A DNA stretch of 64,000 bases from Microcoleus sp. FACHB-831 (lineage in GTDB: Bacteria; Cyanobacteriota; Cyanobacteriia; Cyanobacteriales; FACHB-T130). The stretch lies in assembly GCF_014695585.1 (NCBI RefSeq), contig NZ_JACJON010000018.1:1-64000 (forward strand), read 5' to 3'. A program made the position numbers and the translations under genes. The notes under the pieces were generated by a model. It ran no database searches and was not told the DNA's origin. It saw only the letters and a list, made by a program, of their open reading frames with translations. Positions 1 through 7,940 of the stretch are shown here, one piece after another; positions within the stretch are counted from its first letter, which is position 1, and every line of letters begins with the position of its first letter.

Positions 1-390
1 ATTCCAGAGCATGAGATTGAGATGAGTGCGGTGCGATCGCAAGGGGCAGGGGGACAAAATGTAAATAAGGTGGCGACTGCCATTCACCTGCGCTTTGACA
101 TTGTGGCTTCCTCGCTACCCGAACGCTACAAAGAGCGGCTGTTGAAGCTTTCCGACCAACGCATCACTAAAGAAGGGGTGATTGTCATCAAAGCTCAAGA
201 ACACCGCAGCCAAGAGCAAAACCGAGAAGAGGCATTGCAACGACTGCAAGACTTGATTAAAAGTGCGATCGCAGTCGTCAAACCCCGCAAAAAGAGTAAA
301 CCGACTCGGAGTTCTCAAAGAAAGCGTCTGGATAGCAAAACTAAGCGAAGTCAGATTAAGACGATGCGAGGAAAAATTACAGAAGAATGA
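1..390 (+). CDS. arfB: Peptidyl-tRNA hydrolase ArfB (partial, 5' end outside window)
   Basis: This is a ribosome-rescue factor that hydrolyses peptidyl-tRNA on stalled ribosomes. The frame is open from base 1 ([20 protein letters not shown]), so the ATG at 22 is internal and roughly the first 10-15 residues lie outside the window. The GGQ catalytic motif sits in GAGGQNVNK, followed by the family-typical AIHLRFDI. The C-terminal tail is rich in Lys and Arg ([16 protein letters not shown]), as in ArfB where it enters the mRNA channel. The total length fits ArfB (about 140 aa) and not a full class I release factor. Confidence 0.9.
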   Translation: MPEHEIEMSAVRSQGAGGQNVNKVATAIHLRFDIVASSLPERYKERLLKLSDQRITKEGVIVIKAQEHRSQEQNREEALQRLQDLIKSAIAVVKPRKKSKPTRSSQRKRLDSKTKRSQIKTMRGKITEE

Positions 391-408
391 CAGTGCTGCA
401 TTAAATAT

Positions 409-1653
409 TTAACTCCAATTGCGATCGGCTTCTGGCCGCAATCGTTTAGCCGCGTCAATCACATCTTGCAGTTCTACCGGATCGCTGAACGGGTCAGCAT
501 CAAGTGTCATTACCCGATTGAGTTCTTTCTGCCAGCGTCGCAGTTCTGCAACGTATGCTTCGCAAGGCACCCGCTTCAGATTATCCCCTTCCTCTACCAA
601 ATCGTAAATCCCATTGTGCAGCCACTTTCCGGTATGCCAATCCGGCATATCAACAGCGGGAAATAAACAAATCCCATGCAGATCAATCCCCGCATTCACC
701 GCCGCCATAGCCTCTTCCATTACATCCTTGAGCCACTCATCTCTACCTGCTTCCATCCCGCTGGTTTCGCCAATAATCATCGGCCTGTGATAGCGTTCCC
801 ACACCCACCGCATTAGCTCGCAAAGCGGTTTGATGCGATCGTCGTGGGGTTCGAGTGCCTGATGGGGGCCATGTTCTCGGTATTCCATCTGACCGAAGGA
901 ATAGTGATTTGCGCCAACGATGTCCAGGATTTCCGGGGAACCGCCAAGTTCGGGATGTTCTTTCCCGTAGAGAATATCCCACGCCAAAAACGTATCGACA
1001 TAGGTTTCGTGATGTGCTGCATCGATCTGATCCTGGCGATCGCGCGGTGCGACCACCTGAACTAGGGGATCGATGTGGATCATCCTGGCGGAAGGTTCCA
1101 CTTCTCGAATCGCCTTAACACCAGCGATCGCTGCCTTACACAACGCTAATCGCAAGCGAAAACGGTCTTCTTTTGTGGTTTTATAAGGAGCCACCCAACC
1201 CCACTCGCCGCCGCAGAAGGAGAAAAACGTAATTTCATTAATCGGCGTGAAAAAATAGGGGCCACGCAAGCGGGGAATCACATACTCTGCTGCTGCGCGA
1301 CAGTAATTAGCATAGCGATCGGTAAACTCATTAGTAAATGGATCGAGATCGTCTGGATACCCATAGTGGCAGAGATCCCAAATGGGAACGATCTGCGTTT
1401 GCTGCATCGCCTCAATAATGGGGTCGATGCTAGAGAAGTCGTAGCAGCCATTACGATCGACTAACGGCCAAGGAATCGCTTCCCGTGCCACATCAATCCC
1501 CAGCGATCGCAATATGTTGTAGTCTTCCTGCGCGTGGCGATCGTGCTGTGTCTCTTCAATTAGATTCCGCCGTCCCTTGTCCTTCCAGAGAAATGTCGAA
1601 CACTCAAAGCCAGAGATGAAGAAGGTGGGGAAGATTCCAGGTCGTTGAGCCAT
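409..1653 (-). CDS. GH1-like glycoside hydrolase (beta-glucosidase-type TIM barrel)
   Basis: This 414-aa protein resembles clan A (GH1) glycosidases. The putative acid/base Glu is E140 in TPINEITF, equivalent to the TxNEP motif, and the putative nucleophile is E296 in IIGETSG, equivalent to I/VTENG. Aromatic and acidic residues near WDLCHYGYP (about 92-100) also fit the barrel. It has no signal peptide, so it is probably cytoplasmic. It is slightly shorter than classical GH1 enzymes and the motif spellings are divergent, so the substrate cannot be named; a role in a sugar or glycoside pathway is an inference. It stands alone, convergent with the arfB-like gene 18 bases away. Confidence 0.72.
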   Translation of the reverse strand: MAQRPGIFPTFFISGFECSTFLWKDKGRRNLIEETQHDRHAQEDYNILRSLGIDVAREAIPWPLVDRNGCYDFSSIDPIIEAMQQTQIVPIWDLCHYGYPDDLDPFTNEFTDRYANYCRAAAEYVIPRLRGPYFFTPINEITFFSFCGGEWGWVAPYKTTKEDRFRLRLALCKAAIAGVKAIREVEPSARMIHIDPLVQVVAPRDRQDQIDAAHHETYVDTFLAWDILYGKEHPELGGSPEILDIVGANHYSFGQMEYREHGPHQALEPHDDRIKPLCELMRWVWERYHRPMIIGETSGMEAGRDEWLKDVMEEAMAAVNAGIDLHGICLFPAVDMPDWHTGKWLHNGIYDLVEEGDNLKRVPCEAYVAELRRWQKELNRVMTLDADPFSDPVELQDVIDAAKRLRPEADRNWS

Positions 1654-1844
1654 GCGTTACGCTCTGGTAAATTTATTCGTCATCCTAAGCAATCTTGCTC
1701 ATTTAAGACACTATCCAGCGCGAGATAAATCCATTGATTACCCGATTTCTGATGTTGGGTAGAGTCAGTTACAAAGTCACCTAGCGAATAGACAGCTTGC
1801 CCAGCCTATCGTGTTTTATGCTAGTTTATCGTCTCTTTGAGCTT

Positions 1845-2130
1845 TTAGTAGTGTATTTGTTGAATCTTTTTGCTAGGCTTAATTAAGGTTTTGTTATCCT
1901 GCCGAGAAAGATATTTCCCGACTGGGTATTGCAGTATATTAAAACCGAGAAAATCAAATCCAGGGTCTAACCCAATACGTGCTACCAAAGTATGTACAAG
2001 ACGTATTTTACTCGGTTTGAGTGATAACCCTAATTTCCTAGCTACTCAGCGATGATTTCCTGGCACTGGAGTATAAATTCCAAATAGTCCTGGATGCAGA
2101 AAAACCATCAGTATACCTGATAAAGGTATC
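1845..2130 (-). pseudogene. Decayed group II intron reverse transcriptase/maturase fragment
   Basis: Reading the minus strand gives unmistakable pieces of a group II intron-encoded RT. About 2101-2121 reads RYTDGF, a damaged YADDF catalytic motif. About 1990-2033 reads LGLSLKPSKIRLVHTL. About 1861-1975 reads GFDFLGFNILQYPVGKYLSR ending in LIKPSKK. The pieces lie in different frames: a TAG replaces the expected Trp codon before LG near 2040, and at least one indel separates the YTDG part from the rest. There is no domain X or endonuclease. It occupies the upstream region of the oxygenase-kinase gene and is a dead mobile-element relic. Confidence 0.85.
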
Positions 2131-2153
2131 TCATTAAATCTTGTTTGTTTATT

Positions 2154-3848
2154 ATGAAAGATGTTATGTTGCCCGCACTAGCTTCATCAAATATGCCAAT
2201 TAAAACATCTAAACCAAAATGCACTGTTCATCGTGAAAATCTATCTCATTTGCTTCTACCAGTTTGGCACGATAAAACTACTTCCTCTGAATTTTTAGAG
2301 CCACGATTCCGCTTTTTGATTCCTGGTAGCAATAAAGTTCGTGTTGTAAAGGGACTATTGTCTGCTTTTGAAAGTACAAGCTTGATTCAAGCCATCGAGA
2401 GTTTAGGTTTCAGTACCCCCACTGCCTTTGATAAGTCAGTGCGGGCATGTGAACGCCGTCACACAGTTGATCTGGGTATGAGTGACGCTATCATGGCACG
2501 TTTGAAAAGTTACTTGCCAGAAATTGTACATATAGATGGCGTGCGTTGGAGATTAAAACGCTTCACTCATCATTGGCGATATATTAAGTACTTGCCCAAA
2601 GGTCATTTTGTGCCTCATTATGATGGAGCAAAAATGTTGCGATATCCCACTCCAGCTATTAGTGTTTTTACTGTACAAATTTATTTGAATGATGATTTTA
2701 CGGGTGGAAATACTCGTTTTTATTCTGACTATGAACCTGTCCGATATGCCAGTCATGATATTCCTATTGGGGAAGTTAAAAATTTTAAGCCATCTAGTTC
2801 ACCTACTCATGAAGTAAAACCAGAAACAGGTAGCGTCTTGATCTTCGATCACGTTAACAATGTGCTACACGATGGTGCTGAAGTAAAATCTGGAGTGAAG
2901 TACATTATGAGAGGTGATGTACTGTATGAAGTGTTTGAAGAAGATGTTCCTCAATTACTACATAATGTATCAAATTTAGAGCCTAACCTGTTAAATTGGT
3001 GCCCAGAAACAGCAATTAAATACGGCACTAGGAACCATGTTGGGGAAGTATGGCTATGTGACTGTGCTGATGATGGTCACGGTTCTGGTATTCATCACTG
3101 TGAAGCTTTTTCTTATGCTGATGAATATGTTTCAAAGGAAGATTCCAATGAGGAAAAGAAAAAAGTACGTCCTGCATCCACAGCAGAAGCTCTAAATGGC
3201 TTGCATGATAAGGAATTGCATGATAAAAATGGTCAATCATTGATATACATTCTAATAAGTGGCAAACGAGCATCAGGCAAAGATTACATCACTAATCTGA
3301 TTTACGATTCCTTAATTTCTAAAGGTATTTCAGTTCACCGCGCTGCGCTGGGTCATATCAATAAGCGTTCGTATGCTGCATCAATAGGTATTGATGCTAT
3401 ACGTTTAGAGAACGATCGTGAATTTAAAGAATCTCATCGTATCGCTATGGTCGCTCACCATACAGCACGAAATGCTCAAGATCCAGAAGGGTGTCTAAAG
3501 GAAGTAAAATCCAATGCGAAACAAGCCAATGCCGAGGTATTATTACTGAGTGATATCCGCACACTACAAGACTTACATTGGTTCAAGCAACAGCCTGGTG
3601 AAGTGGTACTGTTACGGATAACGGCATCAGATGAAACCCGCAAGTTAAGAGGATGGAATCCTTGCCAAAGAAAAGATTCCTTGCATACTGAAACTGAACT
3701 TGATAGTTTCTTTAATTGGACAGCCTGTTGGGATAACAGTGATGTTTCTCCAGAAAGAACTCAGCTATTGCATGAATGGATAGAATACACTGTAATTCCT
3801 AGAATTCCATTATCAAAGTTACGATTTGGAGCGGCTTTTCGACCATGA
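2154..3848 (+). CDS. Fusion: prolyl-4-hydroxylase-like 2OG-Fe(II) oxygenase + phosphomevalonate-kinase-like domain
   Basis: The protein has 564 aa from ATG 2154; a TTG at 2145 is an alternative start. The N-terminal half (about 60-260) is a 2-oxoglutarate/Fe(II) dioxygenase. H155 and D157 (HYD) plus H239 (VLHDG) form the iron facial triad, and R253 (IMRGD) is the likely 2OG-binding residue. A Cys/His cluster follows (CDC, then GHGSGIHHC, about 300-320) and could bind metal. The C-terminal half (about 364-560) has the P-loop SGKRASGKD (369-377) and LLSDIRTLQDLHWF, which match animal-type phosphomevalonate kinase (SGKRKSGKD). Cyanobacteria make isoprenoids by the MEP route, so mevalonate phosphate is an unlikely substrate. 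Low GC and no HIP1 sites suggest recent transfer. The real substrates are unknown. Confidence 0.8.
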   Translation: MKDVMLPALASSNMPIKTSKPKCTVHRENLSHLLLPVWHDKTTSSEFLEPRFRFLIPGSNKVRVVKGLLSAFESTSLIQAIESLGFSTPTAFDKSVRACERRHTVDLGMSDAIMARLKSYLPEIVHIDGVRWRLKRFTHHWRYIKYLPKGHFVPHYDGAKMLRYPTPAISVFTVQIYLNDDFTGGNTRFYSDYEPVRYASHDIPIGEVKNFKPSSSPTHEVKPETGSVLIFDHVNNVLHDGAEVKSGVKYIMRGDVLYEVFEEDVPQLLHNVSNLEPNLLNWCPETAIKYGTRNHVGEVWLCDCADDGHGSGIHHCEAFSYADEYVSKEDSNEEKKKVRPASTAEALNGLHDKELHDKNGQSLIYILISGKRASGKDYITNLIYDSLISKGISVHRAALGHINKRSYAASIGIDAIRLENDREFKESHRIAMVAHHTARNAQDPEGCLKEVKSNAKQANAEVLLLSDIRTLQDLHWFKQQPGEVVLLRITASDETRKLRGWNPCQRKDSLHTETELDSFFNWTACWDNSDVSPERTQLLHEWIEYTVIPRIPLSKLRFGAAFRP

Positions 3849-4042
3849 TTACTGCTAGTGGGGCTTAGCCCTCTTCTGTTACTCTCCGAAATAAAATTGA
3901 TGCTCGTAATGTGAAATACTTAGTCTTTGATAAAGACCTGCTTTTGGTTCGGATAATCTGTCCCCTACTCCTTTCCAAGTCATGCAAACCTATTGTTGCC
4001 CCCCAACCAGCCGCGTGAGGCAACTAACCCCTGGAGAAGTCG

Positions 4043-4888
4043 TTAAAGCATTTGTAGAGGAACAGGTTTAGTAGGCGGTGGGAAGGCAGCATCCAGGGCA
4101 GCCAATTCATCAGCACTCAATTTCAAATTCAGGGCAGCATAATTTTGCTCTACATGGTCAATGCGGCTGGATTTGGGAATCACAATTACATTATCTTGAT
4201 GCAACAACCACGCGATCGCCACCTGCGCCGCAGTAACTCCTCGTTCTTGAGCAATTGTCTTAAGTGTCCGATTGTTCAGCAAACGCCCTTGCTCAATTGG
4301 GGAATACGCCATAATTGGGATGCTTCGTTGCCGACACCAGGGCAGTAAATTCCACTCAATTCCCCGTCGCATTAGGTTGTAGAGGACTTGATTGGTTGCG
4401 ATCGCGTTTCCACCCTTTAGTTGGCTGGCTTCCTCCATATCCTCGACATCAAAATTGCTCACCCCATAGCTGCGAATTTTGCCTGCTTGTTGAAGCGTCT
4501 GAAATGCTTCCAGAGTTTCTGCTAATGGCACAGAACCGCGCCAGTGCAATAGGTAAAGGTCAAGATAGTCAGTTTTCAAGCGTTTCAAACTTCGTTCGCA
4601 TGCAGCGATCGCACCTTGCTTGGAGGCGTTGTGCGGATAAACTTTGCTGACTAAGAAGACGGATGCACGACGACTTGCGATCGCGTGGGCGATTACTTCC
4701 TCTGCACCGCCTTCACCATACATTTCAGCAGTGTCAATCAAAGATAAACCCAAATCGAGTCCATGACGCAAGGCATCAATTTCGCTCTGACGATTCCTGG
4801 CATTCTCCCCCATCTGCCAGGTGCCCATACCAAGAGCCGGAATTAATTGTCCAGAAGGTAGTTTAAGAGTTCGCATGGCAGTTTCCAT
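4043..4888 (-). CDS. Aldo/keto reductase
   Basis: This is a 281-aa NADPH-dependent aldo/keto reductase of the bacterial AKR5/YeaE-like type, a cytoplasmic carbonyl reductase of unknown substrate. The full catalytic tetrad is visible: D52 (SLIDTAEMYG), Y57, K82 (LVSKVYP) and H115 (LLHWRG). VIPKSSR near residue 240 is the nucleotide-binding signature. The alternative ATG at 4876 (MRTLKLPSG) gives the more usual family N-terminus. It is monocistronic, with no partner nearby that would reveal its substrate. Confidence 0.9.
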   Translation of the reverse strand: METAMRTLKLPSGQLIPALGMGTWQMGENARNRQSEIDALRHGLDLGLSLIDTAEMYGEGGAEEVIAHAIASRRASVFLVSKVYPHNASKQGAIAACERSLKRLKTDYLDLYLLHWRGSVPLAETLEAFQTLQQAGKIRSYGVSNFDVEDMEEASQLKGGNAIATNQVLYNLMRRGIEWNLLPWCRQRSIPIMAYSPIEQGRLLNNRTLKTIAQERGVTAAQVAIAWLLHQDNVIVIPKSSRIDHVEQNYAALNLKLSADELAALDAAFPPPTKPVPLQML

Positions 4889-5624
4889 CCATTCAAGCTA
4901 TTGTCAAGAGCGTATTTTTGGCTAACACATGGGTATGGCATTAATTGTAGAGAAAACCACTGTTAGAGCGACAGGTGCTTCCGTTGTTTCGGACTAAAGT
5001 TTTTCCCAACCACTACTATAACTACCAGGACTTACGCATCTTTATCACGCGCGATCGCCAACCCGATAAAGTAAGAGACAGGCAATATTGGGGATTTGGG
5101 CGGCTAGTCGCCTCAATATTTGCCGAATGTCGTGCTAGAGGTGCGTGCCGTTCGCGCTCATAATTGAGAAGTTTCGCACAAATTCTCAATCAATTAACTA
5201 TTAATCAAGATTTGAAATTTAATATTTTTCAAAGTTATATCGATTAACTTTACTGGAATAATTGCTAGAATAAGTTGTCAAAAACCAAAAATAGAGATTA
5301 TGCAAAAAAAGAATATCTGCCTAATTTGAAACAACGATCGCGCCATACAAACTAAGGATTAATAATAGAGTTACGGGCACAATTCATAAAAACATGGAGG
5401 CAGTGTAGCGGGCGTCATTTGCTGCATAGTTATTGCTCAATTTGAAAGGCTGACCTTCCCTAAGCTATAAGTTATTTATTACTAATTGGCTGTTTAAGTC
5501 CCAGTAAGCCCTGTAATTTATAAATCGGTTCCGAGCAACAGGGACAAGAAAAAGGCAGCACAAATAAATTTATGTTTAGCTAAAGATATACCGTAAGCGA
5601 TCGCTACCTTCAGATATAAAATAT
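4889..5624. other. Intergenic region, 736 bp, upstream of the TPS exoprotein gene
   Basis: I see no convincing gene here on either strand. The 3' part is strongly AT-rich and probably holds the promoter and leader of the exoprotein operon. An inverted repeat with 8-bp arms (ATTGAGAA / TTCTCAAT, 5163-5190) could form a hairpin but lacks a T-run. Isolated HIP1 sites occur. The stretch GGACTTACGCA (about 5029-5039) resembles ends of some cyanobacterial miniature elements, but no partner end was found. Confidence 0.5.
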
Positions 5625-7940
5625 ATGAGCCAGCTTCGTCACTTAGTCTGGGTTAGTAGTACAAGTTTTCTTTTGTGGTTGAGTAATCCTGGCAGCACCC
5701 TAGCACAAATCGTACCTGATGCGACGCTGCCAAACAGTACCGCTGCTATCTCAGAAGGTAACATCATCCGCATCGAGCGTGGCACGCAAGTAGGCGGGAA
5801 CCTATTTCACAGTTTTACAAAATTTTCTCTTCTTACAGGCGCAGAAGCTTTCTTCAACAACTCTCTAGACACTCAAAACATCTTCAGTCGGGTTACAGGT
5901 AGCGATATTTCCCAAGTTGATGGGTTGATGCGAGCTAACGGTATAGCTAACTTATTTCTTATTAATCCCAACGGCATTATTTTTGGCCCAAATGCCAAAC
6001 TAAATATAGGCGGTTCCTTCCTAGCCTCGACTGCTAACAGCATTCAATTTAGCAATGGAACTGAGTTCAGCGCTACCAATCCCAGCGCCCCCCCATTGCT
6101 AACAATAAATGTTCCGATTGGCTTACAATTCAACGAGTCAAATGCGGGAGTAATTCGCGTTCAAGGGTTGGGTCACACTTTCAGATTCGGACAGACAGGC
6201 GGATTAAAGCCAAATACGACAACCAATGGTTTAGCGGTGCAACCTGGTAAAACTTTAGCTTTAGTAGCAGGAGAAATCGCGTTAGAGGGCGGTAATTTAA
6301 AGGCTGAGTCTGGAGCAATTGAGCTTTGGTCGGTTACTCGTGGCTCATTGCCAATGCAAGTCAGCAGCGAACAAATCAGCTTCAACAACGAACAACTTGC
6401 AGAATTAGGAAATATCAATTTATCTGGTGCTGCTTCAGTAGATAGTAGCGGTTCGCAGGGAGGTTCGTTCCAGATACAAAGCCGAAACCTGAAACTAGAG
6501 CAAGGTTCGATCATCGTATCCCTTACCGGAGGCTATCAACCGGGGAAAAGCTCAACCATCAATGCTTTAGATGCAGTGGAACTGATTGCTAGAACAGCCG
6601 ATGGTAGAATGGGTAGCGGCTTTTTTGTTCAGACGAATGGTGAGGGAAAAGGCGGCGATCTAACAGTTACAACAGATCGGTTGCTAGTGCGAGATGGGGC
6701 ATCTATTGGTATGGGAACCGATAGTTCTGGGAATTCTGGTGCTTTAAGGGTGCAAGCGAGGGATGTGCAACTGGGGGGCCTTTCAGCGAATGGAGGGCGT
6801 CTGACAGGTATTTTTTCTAATCCTACTCTTGACTCAACTGGAGTTGGTGGTGATGTCATTATTGATGCTAAACAAGTATCCCTTGAGAACGGAGCTGTGA
6901 TTTCTGTATCTACCTTTGGCGCAGGTCAAAGTGGCAATATAACAGTTCGAGCCAATGACGTACAAATACGAGGAACTTCTGCAACCGGGGGAATTGGTAG
7001 CGGTTTTTATGCCCGGACTAGCTTAAGCAATCTTGCGAGTTCTCCACCGCCGTTAACAGGAAATGCTGGTAACGTAACGGTAATTGCTGACAGATTAAGT
7101 CTTGAAAATCGGGGAACCATTAATGTTGCTAATTTTGGGAAAGGGAATGCTGGTAACATTAATATTCGCGCTGCTACAGTTGAGCTAGCTAATAATTCGA
7201 GTATTAGAGCAACGCAGCGACAAGCAGAACAGGGAAATATTACGATTGAATCCCAAGATTTACGATTGTGGCGCAACAGCCTGATTACTACTGATGCCAG
7301 CAACATCATCATTTTTGATACGGGTCAGACGATTGCTAATAATGATATCAGTACCAATGGCGGCAACATCATCATTAATACAAAAACTTTGGTGGCTCTA
7401 GAAAATAGCGATATTACTGCCAATGCTCAACAAAGCTTTGGGGGCAGGGTAAGAATTAATGCTAGTGGCATCTTTGGAACAACGTTGCGTAGCCAAACTA
7501 CTCCAAAGAGTGACATTACTGCTACTTCTAATCTTGGGGCGGAATTCAGCGGCATGGTGCAAATTAATACTCTTGATATTAACCCTTCTGCTGGTTTAGT
7601 CGCGTTGTCAGAAAATTTTACTGACAACAGCAGTGAAATCGCCCAGGTTTGTTCTGCTTATAGTAGTAATAGTTTTGTCCTGACAGGACGCGGCGGTTTA
7701 CCCGAAGATCCCAACCAGACTTTATTAGGGAGTACAGTTTGGCGGGATTTGCGCCCTCGTAGGGGTGTTAGTTCCACATCTGTCACCGTTTCGATCGCTG
7801 CGTCCCCACCTACTCCAACAATTGAGGCAAATGGATGGTTAAAAAATGCTAATGGGGAGATAGAGTTGGTCGCAAAATCTATTAATGGTGTTAGTCAAAA
7901 CCCCTGGGATAATGTCGCCAAGTGCAGTGTTTCTAAATAA
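5625..7940 (+). CDS. Filamentous haemagglutinin N-terminal (TPS) domain exoprotein
   Basis: The 771-aa protein starts with a Sec signal peptide (hydrophobic stretch ending near LAQIV, about residue 28). It continues with the two-partner-secretion haemagglutination domain, shown by NLFHSFTKFSL and NPNGIIFG (about 113-120). The rest consists of beta-helix repeats rich in Asn, Gly and Ser (GGDVIID, GNITVRANDVQI, NAGNINIRA). It should be exported through an outer-membrane TpsB-type pore, none of which is encoded in this window, and displayed or released at the surface. The C-terminus (PWDNVAKCSVSK) has a conserved-looking Cys and no obvious anchor. Its TAA overlaps the start of the CHAT gene by one base, implying translational coupling. 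Confidence 0.9.
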   Translation: MSQLRHLVWVSSTSFLLWLSNPGSTLAQIVPDATLPNSTAAISEGNIIRIERGTQVGGNLFHSFTKFSLLTGAEAFFNNSLDTQNIFSRVTGSDISQVDGLMRANGIANLFLINPNGIIFGPNAKLNIGGSFLASTANSIQFSNGTEFSATNPSAPPLLTINVPIGLQFNESNAGVIRVQGLGHTFRFGQTGGLKPNTTTNGLAVQPGKTLALVAGEIALEGGNLKAESGAIELWSVTRGSLPMQVSSEQISFNNEQLAELGNINLSGAASVDSSGSQGGSFQIQSRNLKLEQGSIIVSLTGGYQPGKSSTINALDAVELIARTADGRMGSGFFVQTNGEGKGGDLTVTTDRLLVRDGASIGMGTDSSGNSGALRVQARDVQLGGLSANGGRLTGIFSNPTLDSTGVGGDVIIDAKQVSLENGAVISVSTFGAGQSGNITVRANDVQIRGTSATGGIGSGFYARTSLSNLASSPPPLTGNAGNVTVIADRLSLENRGTINVANFGKGNAGNINIRAATVELANNSSIRATQRQAEQGNITIESQDLRLWRNSLITTDASNIIIFDTGQTIANNDISTNGGNIIINTKTLVALENSDITANAQQSFGGRVRINASGIFGTTLRSQTTPKSDITATSNLGAEFSGMVQINTLDINPSAGLVALSENFTDNSSEIAQVCSAYSSNSFVLTGRGGLPEDPNQTLLGSTVWRDLRPRRGVSSTSVTVSIAASPPTPTIEANGWLKNANGEIELVAKSINGVSQNPWDNVAKCSVSK

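Noticed and set aside
1870-2055. Small plus-strand frame of 61 codons before the oxygenase-kinase gene
   Set aside because: The minus strand of the same stretch encodes clear group II RT motifs; the plus frame is a shadow.
4315-4650. Plus-strand frame of 111 codons opposite the aldo/keto reductase
   Set aside because: Antisense shadow; the minus strand has the complete catalytic tetrad.
4975-5163. Small plus-strand frame upstream of the exoprotein gene
   Set aside because: No start context or recognisable motif, and it spans a HIP1 site and AT-rich spacer; not supported as a gene.
6173-6514. Minus-strand frame of 113 codons within the TPS gene
   Set aside because: Antisense of beta-helix repeats, which often leave open antisense frames by codon bias.
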